Positions 43,467-51,791 of a stretch of DNA of 64,000 nt are shown here, piece after piece. The translations under genes were made by a program, and so were the position numbers. The first letter of the stretch is position 1. Each line of letters begins with the position of its first letter. Under the pieces are notes generated by a model. It was not told the DNA's origin and made no database searches. It saw only the letters and a list, made by a program, of their open reading frames with translations. Origin of the DNA: Phenylobacterium sp. (lineage in GTDB: Bacteria > Pseudomonadota > Alphaproteobacteria > Caulobacterales > Caulobacteraceae); assembly GCF_030651185.1 (NCBI RefSeq), contig NZ_JAUSCJ010000039.1, forward strand, positions 62,001 through 126,000, read 5' to 3'.

Positions 43467-43575
43467 TCGGGCGCAATTCGCCCAACCCAGCCCTGGCCAT
43501 AGCCCATGACGGCCCGCCACTCAGCCTGGGCGGCTGAGCGCCCTTTCCGGTGGAGGTCTCGACTGATGAGGTGTC

Positions 43576-43840
43576 GACCTCGTCGAGGCGCCAGCGCCAG
43601 TCTGTGTGGGCTCGCATCTGCTGAACCCGCTTGCGGCGGATCTCGTCGGCGAACATCAGGCCGAACCGGTTCCACCAGAGCCGCACCGTCTCGTGGCAGA
43701 TGTCGATGCCGCGCTCGAACAGCAGGTCCTCGACGTTGCGCAGGGACAGCGGGTGGCGGGCGTACATCATGACTACTAACCGGATCACCTCCGGCGAGCT
43801 GTCGAACCAGCGGAACGGATCGTGAGTCTTTCTGACGGGC
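43576..43840 (-). pseudogene. IS6100-like transposase N-terminal fragment
   Basis: Minus-strand frame reads HDPFRWFDSSPEVIRLVVMM and continues through LSLRNVEDLLFERGIDICHE to RWRLDEV, stopping at the first catalytic Asp. This is a different IS6 branch from the intact copies in the island. After LDEV the frame runs into unrelated sequence derived from an IS6 left end, so it is a recombinant scar. Confidence 0.8.
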
Positions 43841-44121
43841 CATTTCGCCCACCTAAACCCTCCCCCTTACCGGCAGATGCATTCGGGCTGCCAATGCCCC
43901 CTGGACGCCCGGGACTACGGCGCAGCGCGAGTGCAGTTCATGCGGCGCGCGCCGGGGCACTGATATTCCGCCCCGGGGGTCGACGAACGGGGTTCCGGCA
44001 ACCGATCCAGCTTTCGACCGTTTCCAAGCCAGGCCCGATCCTGATTCACGCCGTTAAAGGCGCCGCCACGCCCCGCGTGCGGCGGGGCGACCAATATGCG
44101 GCGCCCTGTAGGAGGCCATCC

Positions 44122-45210
44122 ATGTCCACATCCCACCTTCTGGCAGCCGCCGCCGCGAGCGCTTTTGTGTTCGCCGGTCTTCCGGCTCAAGCCCAGTACA
44201 GGGCCTCGCCCCAGCAGTCGCTGTCCGGCTCCTGCCAGGACGTCCAGACGCTCAACAGCGGCTACGTGACCGCCGAATGCCGCGATAACCAGGGCCGCTA
44301 TCGCTGGAGTTCGATCTACTATCCCTACTGCCGCAGTGACGTCGCCAACCGCGACGGCGTGATGAGCTGCGTCGGCGCCGAGGCGACCGCCGGCGGATAC
44401 GCCCAGCCGCGCAGCGCCGGCGCCGCGCCTGTCGCGGCGATCATCGGCGCTATCGCCAATGCGCTGATCAATGGCAATGACGACGACCAGAGCAGTTGGT
44501 CTAACATCGATCAGCGTCAGGCCAACCTCGATGCCCGCATCGACGCCGGCGTCCGCGACCGGTCGCTGACCGCACGCGAAGCCGACCAGCTTCGCAGCGA
44601 ATTCCAGGGCCTGGTCCGGATGGAAGCCGACTATCGCCGGGGTGGCCTGACGAATGCCGAGCGCGCCGATCTCGATCGCCGATTCGACCTCCTCAGCAGC
44701 CGCATTCAGTCCAACCGTCAGGATGGCGACACTGGCTGGACCGACATCAACCGGCGCCAGGCCAACCTCGATGCCCGCATCGACGCGGGACTCCTTGATC
44801 GTTCGCTGACCACGAACGAGGCAGCGCGTCTTAGGAGCGATTTCCAGGGACTGATGCAGCTTGAGGCGAGCTATCGCCGCGGCGGTCTGACCAACTCGGA
44901 GCGCGCCGATCTCGATCGTCGCTTCGACATGCTCAGCGCCCGGGTTCAGGCCAGCCGCCAGGACGACGAGACCGGCTGGACCAACATCAACCAGCGTCAA
45001 GCCAACCTCGAGGCCCGCATCGAGGCGGGACTCCGTGATCGTTCGTTGACCGCGAGCGAGGCGGCCGCCCTTCGTAGAGACTTGAGGACCCTTGCCCGGC
45101 TTGAGACCAAATACCGTCGAGGCGGTTTGACGATGACCGAACGCGCCGATCTCGACCGCCGCTTCGATCGTCTGAGCGTACGGGTCAAGTCCGAGCGCCG
45201 CGACCGATAG
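44122..45210 (+). CDS. CVNH-domain protein with three 80-residue repeats
   Basis: 362 aa. A signal peptide ends around AQAQ (residue 25). Residues ~28-90 match a cyanovirin-N homology domain: LSGSCQDV, TAECRDNQGRYRWSSI and CRSDVANRDGVMSC. A short Ala/Gly linker is followed by three near-identical 80-residue units beginning W-x-[ND]-I-x-x-R-Q-A-N-L-[DE]-A-R-I and ending in ADLDRRFD. They are helical and charged, probably periplasmic or surface bundles. ATG 44122 has AGGAGG upstream; the longer open frame to 43822 is unsupported. The role is unknown; CVNH domains bind glycans. Confidence 0.8.
   Translation: MSTSHLLAAAAASAFVFAGLPAQAQYRASPQQSLSGSCQDVQTLNSGYVTAECRDNQGRYRWSSIYYPYCRSDVANRDGVMSCVGAEATAGGYAQPRSAGAAPVAAIIGAIANALINGNDDDQSSWSNIDQRQANLDARIDAGVRDRSLTAREADQLRSEFQGLVRMEADYRRGGLTNAERADLDRRFDLLSSRIQSNRQDGDTGWTDINRRQANLDARIDAGLLDRSLTTNEAARLRSDFQGLMQLEASYRRGGLTNSERADLDRRFDMLSARVQASRQDDETGWTNINQRQANLEARIEAGLRDRSLTASEAAALRRDLRTLARLETKYRRGGLTMTERADLDRRFDRLSVRVKSERRDR
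44497..45207 (+). repeat. Three 240-bp in-frame tandem repeats
   Basis: Unit starts (TGG codon) are at 44497, 44737 and 44977, exactly 240 bases apart. The third unit ends with the gene. Substitutions are spread throughout, so the duplication is not recent. Confidence 0.85.
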
Positions 45211-45229
45211 ACCGGTCAGGAAATGAAGG

Positions 45230-45256
45230 GCGTGGACTCTCGTTGAGAGTCCACGC
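45230..45256 (+). terminator. Perfect hairpin after the CVNH gene
   Basis: A 12-bp perfect stem (GCGTGGACTCTC / GAGAGTCCACGC) with a GTT loop lies 20 bases after the stop. No T-run follows, so it may be an mRNA-stabilising hairpin or a weak terminator. The remaining ~250 bases to the next gene show nothing recognisable. Confidence 0.5.
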
Positions 45257-45510
45257 TCCCCATCCTCACCAAGCCTTTACCGTGCCCCGGCTGTCGTTCC
45301 TGGAGGCGCTCGAAGCGCGGTCAGGCCGGTCGCTTGCGCCCGGCAAGCGTGGGCGCAAGCCGAAGGTGATTTAAGTGCGCTGTCACCGTGATTTGAGCGC
45401 CACGTGATGGCCGCGGCGGCGCCCAGGGGGGCTTGGCGAACCCGTTGGCGGCGCCGTACACAATCTAGGCGAGCGACCGCGGAACCCGGTCGAGATGGGG
45501 CGTCTAATCC

Positions 45511-46482
45511 ATGGTCCACGTGGCCTATTGTTTCGACGAGCGATACCGACAGCACTTCGGCGCCGCGATCACCTCCCTGTTGAGCAATTCCAGGGGCTTG
45601 GGCCGCGATCTGTGCGTTCACGTCGTCACCGACGTGGCCGATGAAGGCTTTGTCGCCCGCATCGACGCCATCCGGGCCAGGTTCGATGCCTCCATCGAGG
45701 TGCATGAAGTCCGCCCGGATCTGCTTGACTCCATAGGTGGGCTGCAGGCCAACAGCAGCTACGTCCGGCACCTGTCGCAGTCCGCCTATTTCCGGCTGCT
45801 CCTGCCAGACATCCTTCCGGCGCAGGTCGAGCGGGTCCTCTATCTGGACTCCGACACCATCGTGCTTTCCGACATCTCGGAGCTGTTGGAAGCCGATATC
45901 GGCGCCGCCGCGGTCGCGGGGGTCCGGGATCTGCTGGAGAGCGCGTTTATGGACGCCTTCGGTTACGGCGGCTACATCAACACTGGGGTGTTGATCATGA
46001 ACCTCAAGGCGTGGCGCCGCGATGACATTGGGCGTCGGTGCATCGCCCACGCCCAGCAAAATCCCGAGCGGGTTCTCTATGCCGACCAGTGCTGCATCAA
46101 TGCGGTCCTGGACGGCGATGTCGCCTTCCTGGACCCAAAATGGAATGGGTTCCTTCGGGTCGCGACCCGGGAACAGCCGGAGAAGGCGCCGGCCCCGGGC
46201 GTCCGGATCCTGCACTATGTCGGCGCCGACAAGCCCTGGCAGAACTGGTTCGATCATCCCCTCGGCAAGCACTACTGGGAAAATCTCGAGGCCTCGCCCT
46301 GGTCGGGCGCGATCCCCGATCCTCCGGTCTCGGTGGCCAACCATCACAGTCTGGCGCGGAAGCTGGCCGGCCTAAATCGCCACGCGGAAGCCTGCGAGTT
46401 CTATGAGATCGTGGTGACCTATCTCCTGGAAAAGTCGGCGCGAAGAGCCGCGCAGGATGCCGCCGCGGCGTCCGGTAAGTAG
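45511..46482 (+). CDS. Glycosyltransferase family 8 protein
   Basis: 323 aa. GT8 fold: VHVAYCFDERYRQHFGAAI at the start, metal-binding DSD in VLYLDSDTIVL near residue 115, YINTGVLIMNL and HYVGADKPWQNW near the C-terminus. These enzymes add hexoses to LPS cores or surface glycans using UDP-sugars. The C-terminal ~50 residues are helical. It is alone between the CVNH gene and an IS6 element, so its acceptor cannot be inferred. Confidence 0.9.
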   Translation: MVHVAYCFDERYRQHFGAAITSLLSNSRGLGRDLCVHVVTDVADEGFVARIDAIRARFDASIEVHEVRPDLLDSIGGLQANSSYVRHLSQSAYFRLLLPDILPAQVERVLYLDSDTIVLSDISELLEADIGAAAVAGVRDLLESAFMDAFGYGGYINTGVLIMNLKAWRRDDIGRRCIAHAQQNPERVLYADQCCINAVLDGDVAFLDPKWNGFLRVATREQPEKAPAPGVRILHYVGADKPWQNWFDHPLGKHYWENLEASPWSGAIPDPPVSVANHHSLARKLAGLNRHAEACEFYEIVVTYLLEKSARRAAQDAAAASGK

Positions 46483-46523
46483 GCGACGCGCCGACCCAGG
46501 ACACGGCGGCGGTTTCCTCAGGA

Positions 46524-47340
46524 GGTGCTGTCAGTCCAACGGCAAGATGTCTCCAGATATCGCCATGTGGCCAAGATGGAGCCGCCGGTGAAGCCGATCT
46601 CATTCAAACGCCACCGGTTCCCCGCTGACGTCATTCGCCATGCCGTCTGGCTCTACTACCGCTTCACGCTGAGCTTCCGAGACGTAGAGGAGTTGCTGGC
46701 GCAACGAGGCATCGAAGTCAGCTATGAGACGGTCCGGTGCTGGACGTTGAAGTTCGGGCCACAGATCGCGGCGAACCTTCGTCGGCGCCGGTGTTCGCCA
46801 ACCGGCCGTTGGCGCCTGGACGAAATGTATGTCCGGATCGGTGGGCAAAAGATGTGGCTCTGGCGCGCCGTGGACGACGAGGGCGAAGTCCTGGATGTCC
46901 TGGTCCAGAAACGGCGCAACAAACATGCCGCGCTGAAACTCCTGAGGAAGTTGCTCAAGAACCAGGGGATTCATCCTGAGACCATCACGACTGACAAGTT
47001 GCCGTCTTACGGTGCGGCCGTCCGCGACCTCGGTCTGAAAGCTGTTCATCGGCCAGGCGGAATGCGCGAAAACAATCGGGTGGAGAACTCGCACCTGGCG
47101 ATCCGACGACGGGAGCGGAAGCAGCAAAAATTCAAGTCCCAAGGCTCAGCCCAGAGGTTCCTCGCCACCCACGGTCCGATCTACAACACCTTCAATCTCG
47201 ATCCCCACCTGATCCGCCGACCGACCCTTCGCCAGTTCCGGGCCGAGGCTCATCGGACGTGGGACGCTGCGACTGCTGCTGCGTGATTTCGGAGGCGGGG
47301 AGGGGCTTCCGCGGTCCACCGAAGGTAACCTGTCAGTTCC
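46524..47340 (+). mobile_element. IS6-family insertion sequence, copy A
   Basis: The left end is GGTGCTGTCAGTCCAACG and the right end, reversed, GGAACTGACAGGTTACC. The 817-bp element contains one transposase gene. Flanking 8-mers (CCTCAGGA, TCTTCGGC) differ, so there is no target duplication. It has the same orientation as copies B and C at the other side of the curli locus. Confidence 0.8.
46576..47286 (+). CDS. IS6-family transposase (copy A)
   Basis: About 236 aa from ATG 46576. DDE residues are visible as RWRLDEMYV, TTDKLPSYG and NNRVENSHL. The leading HRFPADVIRHAVWLYYRFTL helix region and the basic RRRERKQQKF motif are family marks. It appears intact. It differs at many positions from copies B and C, so the three were not recently duplicated from one another. 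Confidence 0.92.
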   Translation: MEPPVKPISFKRHRFPADVIRHAVWLYYRFTLSFRDVEELLAQRGIEVSYETVRCWTLKFGPQIAANLRRRRCSPTGRWRLDEMYVRIGGQKMWLWRAVDDEGEVLDVLVQKRRNKHAALKLLRKLLKNQGIHPETITTDKLPSYGAAVRDLGLKAVHRPGGMRENNRVENSHLAIRRRERKQQKFKSQGSAQRFLATHGPIYNTFNLDPHLIRRPTLRQFRAEAHRTWDAATAAA

Positions 47341-47435
47341 TCTTCGGCCGGTTGAGCCGAGAATCGCGAAGTGCGTTGACGGTTTGCGGGGGGAATTGTC
47401 CGGGAATTCCGGGACCTTCGGCCAGGACACCCTCT

Positions 47436-47834
47436 TCAGAGCCCTGTAGCCGAAGTGCGTGGCGGTGGGCGCAGGCCGCGGTCGACTGGTCTCCAAAACG
47501 AAGGGCTATCGACGATCAGAAGGGAAACGGAGCTCTGTCGAGCCTTGCCTGGGGAGCCGGGATGGCAAGGCTGGCGCCGAACTGCCATACACTTCCAAGC
47601 GCCATTCTTGTAGAGGTCCGACCCATAGAGATATGCGGAAGGCGTTTTCAGCCCAAGGGCAAGAGCCTGCAGGCTCGAGACACCACTGACCCCGCGCTCC
47701 ACATTTATACGTTCGCCGATCTCAAACCTGCACCATAGACCCTCGTACTCGTCCCATTCGGGCGCCAACACCCGGATGCTCACCTTCGCGGCGCTGTAGG
47801 ACAGATCCAGTTCAACCGCCGCGATTTCCTTCAT
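47436..47834 (-). CDS. Hypothetical protein, resembles DUF6968
   Basis: 132 aa. AAKVSIRVLAPEWDEYEGLW, then CRFEIGERINVERGVSGVSS and ALGLKTPSAYLYGSDLYKNG resemble small cytoplasmic proteins with a DUF6968-like domain. The last ~40 residues are Pro/Arg-rich and unlike the family, which may mean a frameshift near the 3' end. ATG 47834. It lies beside an IS element; function unknown. Confidence 0.5.
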   Translation of the reverse strand: MKEIAAVELDLSYSAAKVSIRVLAPEWDEYEGLWCRFEIGERINVERGVSGVSSLQALALGLKTPSAYLYGSDLYKNGAWKCMAVRRQPCHPGSPGKARQSSVSLLIVDSPSFWRPVDRGLRPPPRTSATGL

Positions 47835-48241
47835 CTGTTACCGTCTGTCGTAGGTCTGGAGAGGCGGCCATCCGACCTCGCCATCAATAGCAATGCCATG
47901 GGCTTCCCTCTCAGATGCGCTCTGGAGGCAGACCGACTTCCAGGCGTCACCAGGTTCCCTGCTGCATGTCCGGGAGTTATTCATATTCTGCTGAGCGCAC
48001 TGGCGAGGATGGGGTTTGGCAGGCTTCCTTGGCGTTGTGACGCCGCCACCATCAGCAGCTCGACGAGGGTCGACTACCTTTGGACCCGGTTTCAGAGCCG
48101 TCGCGCAATAACTATGGGGTTTGCCGGCGGCCATCCATACACCGGACCTAAACCTCTCCGCCGCATCATGGAGCCACTCATGGGCGCGAGGCCTGACCAG
48201 CCACGGTCGGCGGCCTCGACACCAAAAAAAGAGGGGGTGGG
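47835..48241. other. Gap without recognisable gene
   Basis: No ORF here resembles a known family. A run of seven A's and a GGGGGTGGG stretch (48225-48241) just precede the curlin gene and provide its ribosome-binding region. The DNA is somewhat lower in GC than the flanks, as expected for a junction region. Confidence 0.5.
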
Positions 48242-48655
48242 ATGATGAGGCGTTTAGAGATCACGGGCGCATTGACGGCTGTCCTGTTGGCGGCTGGTCA
48301 CCAAGCGTCCGCCGCGATCGTGTCGATCGACCAGGTCACCACCGTCCCGCGCGAGGACCTGCTCGACGTCGCCGACGTGGGCAGTGTCAGCGTACTCGTG
48401 CAGGCCGATCTGAGCGCCTCGCAGGCGCTGGGGAAGCAAAGCGGGCTCGACCAGCAGAGCGTGATCATCCGGGAAAGGGGGCTCGACGCTGGCGGCCTCT
48501 ATGCGCAGGTGCTCCAGACCGCGACAGGCGCCAGGAGCCTGATCGTGCAGTCGGGCTCGATGAACCAGGCCTTCGTCTACCAGACGGTGGGCGCCGGCAG
48601 CGTCTCGACCATCGTCCAGTCCGGGAGCGGTAACACAGCCTTTGTCCGGCAATAG
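48242..48655 (+). CDS. Small curlin-repeat protein (CsgB-like minor curlin)
   Basis: 137 aa. A signal peptide is at residues 1-24. The C-terminal ~45 residues carry curlin-type repeats: SLIVQSGSMNQAFVYQTVG and STIVQSGSGNTAFVRQ, with the S-x5-Q-x4-N pattern. The size and C-terminal Q fit a nucleator such as CsgB, but this is inferred. It is first in the island's curli block and upstream of the two regulators. Confidence 0.75.
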   Translation: MMRRLEITGALTAVLLAAGHQASAAIVSIDQVTTVPREDLLDVADVGSVSVLVQADLSASQALGKQSGLDQQSVIIRERGLDAGGLYAQVLQTATGARSLIVQSGSMNQAFVYQTVGAGSVSTIVQSGSGNTAFVRQ

Positions 48656-48716
48656 TGCGCGCCCCCAAGCTGGGCTACGCTCCCCTGCCAATCGGGGGCA
48701 GATCATGGGAGCAGGG

Positions 48717-49685
48717 ATGAGCGGACCGCAGCAAGGGTTCGCATCGCCGCCGGTCCGGCTGGTGTCGCGGGCCGTAATGCATCATGCCTTCCCGGTCCAG
48801 CTCGCTTGGCGGCGCGCCTTCGACGCCCATAGCCTGAGCCTACTGATGTGGCTGTCGGTCGAGTTGGCCAACACCGATCACCTGTTCGGGCCCCCGGAGC
48901 TCGCAGGCCTTTTACGCCTGGGCCGGATCGACGACGAGGTCCGTCGTCCGATCGCGGTCCGCGCCCTGGGCGCGAGCCTAAGCCTTGACTCAGAGACCAT
49001 CCGCCGCTGGGCGAAGCGCTTGGTCGACGCCGGGTTCTGTGAACGGCGGCCGGAGGGGCTGATAGTTCCCTCCGCCGCCTATGAGCGCGAGGCCATCGAG
49101 CTCGCTTCACGCCAAACGCTCGAGGCGTTGGGCGCGCTGCTCGCGGACCTCAACCGCTGGGGCGTCACCTTGCCCCAAATATCCATGCCCATCGGAGCCC
49201 GCCCGTGGGACGCGGCGCATGCCAACCCGACCTTGGTGCGCCGATTGTTCGTGCTGACGTTCCTCCAGTTCATCCTGCGGTTCGGCATCGAGAGCCAGGG
49301 AATGTTCGAGCGCAACATCATGAGCTCCAGCGTCTTCTTCTGTGTGTTCAGCGCCAACCACCGGCGGTTCTTCGACGACGACGACGCCGACGACCTGAAC
49401 CGGCGCTACGCCACCTTCGACACCCCGGTGCCGGCCGAGCTGCGCGAGCCGATAAGCATCCGCGCCATCGCCAAACGGCTGGACTATGCGGTAGAAACCA
49501 CGCGCCGCCACGTCCACCGGCTCGTTGAAGCGAACCTCCTCGAACTGCGAGGGGACGGTTTCATCATGTCTGACGCGGCCCTGGCGCGACCCGAGATCGT
49601 CAAGAGCGCGGCCGATATCAGCGCCTCGTTGGCGATCATGCTGCGCCGCATGGACCGCGTCGCGGCCGCACTCGCGGTGGGCTGA
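48717..49685 (+). CDS. Tandem paralogous regulator 1 with two winged-helix-like segments
   Basis: 322 aa from ATG 48717 (GGGAG upstream; ATG 48705 is possible). Two related helix-turn-helix segments are visible. Residues ~78-118 are RRPIAVRALGASLSLDSETI...RLVDAG and ~245-285 are REPISIRAIAKRLDYAVETT...RLVEAN. Between them is a hydrophobic stretch (VRRLFVLTFLQFILRFGI) that may mediate dimerisation. I recognise no named family. It is paralogous to the next gene along its whole length. Position suggests control of curli genes. Confidence 0.65.
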   Translation: MSGPQQGFASPPVRLVSRAVMHHAFPVQLAWRRAFDAHSLSLLMWLSVELANTDHLFGPPELAGLLRLGRIDDEVRRPIAVRALGASLSLDSETIRRWAKRLVDAGFCERRPEGLIVPSAAYEREAIELASRQTLEALGALLADLNRWGVTLPQISMPIGARPWDAAHANPTLVRRLFVLTFLQFILRFGIESQGMFERNIMSSSVFFCVFSANHRRFFDDDDADDLNRRYATFDTPVPAELREPISIRAIAKRLDYAVETTRRHVHRLVEANLLELRGDGFIMSDAALARPEIVKSAADISASLAIMLRRMDRVAAALAVG

Positions 49686-49690
49686 CGCCG

Positions 49691-49778
49691 CCCCATTTTG
49701 AGGCGCGCGAAGCGGGCGGGCCCCTCAAAATGGGCCAATCCGCCTTTCCAAGTCCTGAGTTCTGGGACTTGTTTCGGG
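49691..49778 (+). promoter_or_regulatory. Conserved palindromic element, copy 1
   Basis: Arms CCCATTTTGAGG (49692-49703) and CCTCAAAATGGG (49723-49734), then TTCTGGGACTT (49760-49770) and GGG. The same layout recurs at 51081. This copy starts 5 bases after regulator 1 and lies 55 bases before regulator 2. Confidence 0.6.
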
Positions 49779-49832
49779 CAGGAGACTAGGCACCGACATG
49801 GCAAACCCGGCCGCAGCACCCAACCGCATCCG

Positions 49833-50816
49833 ATGACGGCCCATTGGCTTCACCAGCAGGCCGGGAGTGACGCCGTGCCGGTCAGGCTGCTGACCCGCAT
49901 CGTCCTCGCCTGCGCCTTCCAGACCTCGATGGTCTGGCGACGAGCGTTTGGAGGGGACTACCTGAGCGCCATGGTGTGGCCTTCCATCGACCTGGCCAAC
50001 ACCGAGTACATCTTCTCCCATGACGGGCTGTTTCAGCTGTTCCTGGATGGGAAGTTCCCGGACACACTGCGCCGGCCGATCTCCGTGCGGGCGATCGGCG
50101 CCAGCATGGGCCATGACGTCGAGACGGTGCGCCGGTCCACCAAGCGCCTGGTCGAGCGCGGACTGTGCGAGCACCTGGCCGCCGGCATGATCGTCAAGTC
50201 GACGTCCTACGACGTGGATTACATCGAGACCGCCTCGCAACAGACCCTGGACCTGCTGACCGCGATGTTCGGTGAGTTCGAGCGCTGGAGCATCACCTTC
50301 CCGGCCATCCGCCCCCTGGTGCTTAGCGGCTGTCCCTGGGACCAGGCCCTGCACAACGCCCAGGTTAAACGGCGCTTGTCTGTGCTGCTTCTGCTCGAGT
50401 TCATATTCCGCTATACGATTGAAAATCTGGATGTATTCGAACACAATCTGGTCGCGGCCGACGCGTTCCTCTGCATCTTCATCGAAAATAACCGGCCCTT
50501 CGTCGAGGACGACGAACTGGCGATGAAATATTCGCTGTTGGAATCGCCGCCTCCCCCTGAGTTGCGGCGCCCGGCCAGTATTCGCGGCATCGCCCGCCGC
50601 ACCGGCTATCCCGCCGAAACCACCCGGCGGCACGTCAACCGCCTGGTCGAAATGGGCTTCGTTGAGCGGCAAGGCGAGGGCCTGGTCATCCCGACCGCGG
50701 TCACGGTCCGGCCGGATTTCGTCAAGGTCATCGGCAACCTCAATTCGTCGCTGATCATGATGACTCGGCGGATCCAGCGCATCGCCAGCGAGCCGTCCGG
50801 GGCGGCGGCGAGCTAG
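49833..50816 (+). CDS. Tandem paralogous regulator 2 with two winged-helix-like segments
   Basis: 327 aa from ATG 49833. The helix-turn-helix segments are RRPISVRAIGASMGHDVETV...RLVERG (residues ~80-123) and RRPASIRGIARRTGYPAETT...RLVEMG (about residue 245-290). The middle has VWPSIDLANTEYIF, parallel to MWLSVELANTDHLF in regulator 1. All four segments share R-x-P-x-[AS]-[IV]-R and ET-x-RR, so an internal duplication preceded the gene duplication. It is followed by a 520-base gap and then csgF. Confidence 0.65.
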   Translation: MTAHWLHQQAGSDAVPVRLLTRIVLACAFQTSMVWRRAFGGDYLSAMVWPSIDLANTEYIFSHDGLFQLFLDGKFPDTLRRPISVRAIGASMGHDVETVRRSTKRLVERGLCEHLAAGMIVKSTSYDVDYIETASQQTLDLLTAMFGEFERWSITFPAIRPLVLSGCPWDQALHNAQVKRRLSVLLLLEFIFRYTIENLDVFEHNLVAADAFLCIFIENNRPFVEDDELAMKYSLLESPPPPELRRPASIRGIARRTGYPAETTRRHVNRLVEMGFVERQGEGLVIPTAVTVRPDFVKVIGNLNSSLIMMTRRIQRIASEPSGAAAS

Positions 50817-50857
50817 GCGCCCGCTCCATTATGGCCGAGGCGCCGATCCCTTTGTTC

Positions 50858-51012
50858 CCTTCTCCCCTTGGCCCCGAAGGGTTCGGATGAGGACTCTGCG
50901 CCGGCCACTCCGCATCGCCAGCTGATCGACCGGATGCTGTCTAGGCTGAGAGCCCACGCGGGCCCCTCATCCGTCAGCTTCGCTGCCACCTTCTCCCGCA
51001 AGGAGAGAAGGA
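50858..51012. repeat. Dispersed intergenic repeat with inverted ends
   Basis: Outer arms CCTTCTCCCCTTG (50858-50870) and CAAGGAGAGAAGG (near 51000-51012) are inverted. An inner hairpin is CCTTCTCC-CGCAA-GGAGAGAAGG. The interior CCCCTCATCCGTCAGCTTCG has the look of the short dispersed repeats seen between genes of Alphaproteobacteria. It lies between regulator 2 and csgF. Confidence 0.5.
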
Positions 51013-51080
51013 AACCAGCGAGATCAACGGCGTGGCTCTGACTTTCCTCCCGCCCAATCGTTTACGAACCGTCGTGCGGC

Positions 51081-51169
51081 GCCCCGTTTTGAGGCGGACT
51101 GAATCGGTGCTCGCCTCAAAATGGGGCGCTTGCGCTTCCCAAGGCCAACGTTCTGGGACTTTCTGGGGG
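51081..51169 (+). promoter_or_regulatory. Conserved palindromic element, copy 2 (csgF upstream)
   Basis: Arms GCCCCGTTTTGAGGC (51081-51095) and GCCTCAAAATGGGGC (51113-51127), then TTCTGGGACTT (51151-51161) and GGGGG. Order and spacing match copy 1. It is 170 bases upstream of csgF and may be the promoter/operator region of the curli operon. Confidence 0.6.
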
Positions 51170-51338
51170 CACGGCGAAATGTCCACAAGCATAGCCGGTG
51201 GAGAAGTTAAGACTGTGAAGCATTGGCGAAGAGGCTCTTCGCGCTCCGCGTCCAACCGTAGGGAACAATAGCCCTTCGGCGTTCGCGAAGTCCGCGAAGT
51301 TATACCTGACCACAACCCTGGAAGACTTGGAGAGACGA

Positions 51339-51779
51339 ATGTCTTTCTCGAAAGTGGGCGCGTGCGCCCTGACGACGCTCGCCTACTTCTGCTCGCCCCT
51401 GGCGGTGGAGGCCGCGCAACTGACCTACACGCCGGTCAATCCGTCGTTCGGCGGTAATCCCGGCAACTCGGCGCACCTCCTGAGCGTCGCCAACGGGCAG
51501 AACAACTACGCTCCGCCGGCCGCCACGCCCGCCAGCGCCAGCCAGACCCAGGCGACCCAGTTCCTGCAACAATTGCAGAGCCGGTTCCTCTCGGCGCTGG
51601 CCTCCAACGTCACCGAGGCGATCTTCGGCGACAACCCGCAGAGCAGCGGCGAGATCGTCTTCGGCAGCCAGACCATCCGGTTCGACCGCGGCCTTGACGC
51701 CGTCGCCATCGACATCTTCGACGCGACCACGGGCCAGACCACGACCATCTCGGTCCCCGTCCTCCTGACCGGCCGCTAG
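51339..51779 (+). CDS. csgF: Curli assembly protein CsgF
   Basis: 146 aa. A signal peptide runs to about residue 23, then the CsgF hallmark NPSFGGNPGNSAHLL that inserts into the CsgG pore, and a C-terminal region TGQTTTISVP matching the CsgF end. CsgF couples the secretion pore to surface nucleation. GGAGAGACG precedes ATG 51339. It is the first gene of the operon csgF-csgG-three curlin genes. Confidence 0.9.
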   Translation: MSFSKVGACALTTLAYFCSPLAVEAAQLTYTPVNPSFGGNPGNSAHLLSVANGQNNYAPPAATPASASQTQATQFLQQLQSRFLSALASNVTEAIFGDNPQSSGEIVFGSQTIRFDRGLDAVAIDIFDATTGQTTTISVPVLLTGR

Positions 51780-51791
51780 GGGCTTTTGCAC

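Noticed and set aside
43434..43840. A complete IS6 element on the minus strand
   Set aside because: The IR-like end and the transposase fragment come from different IS6 branches and the catalytic core is missing; it is a recombinant scar.
44497..45207. CRISPR or VNTR array
   Set aside because: Exact 240-base units in frame encode repeated protein segments; no short direct repeats with spacers.
46516..47348. Target-site duplication around IS6 copy A
   Set aside because: The flanking 8-mers differ, so no duplication can be claimed.
47838..48134. 98-residue minus-strand ORF
   Set aside because: No recognisable motif, poor start context and biased composition; treated as non-coding.
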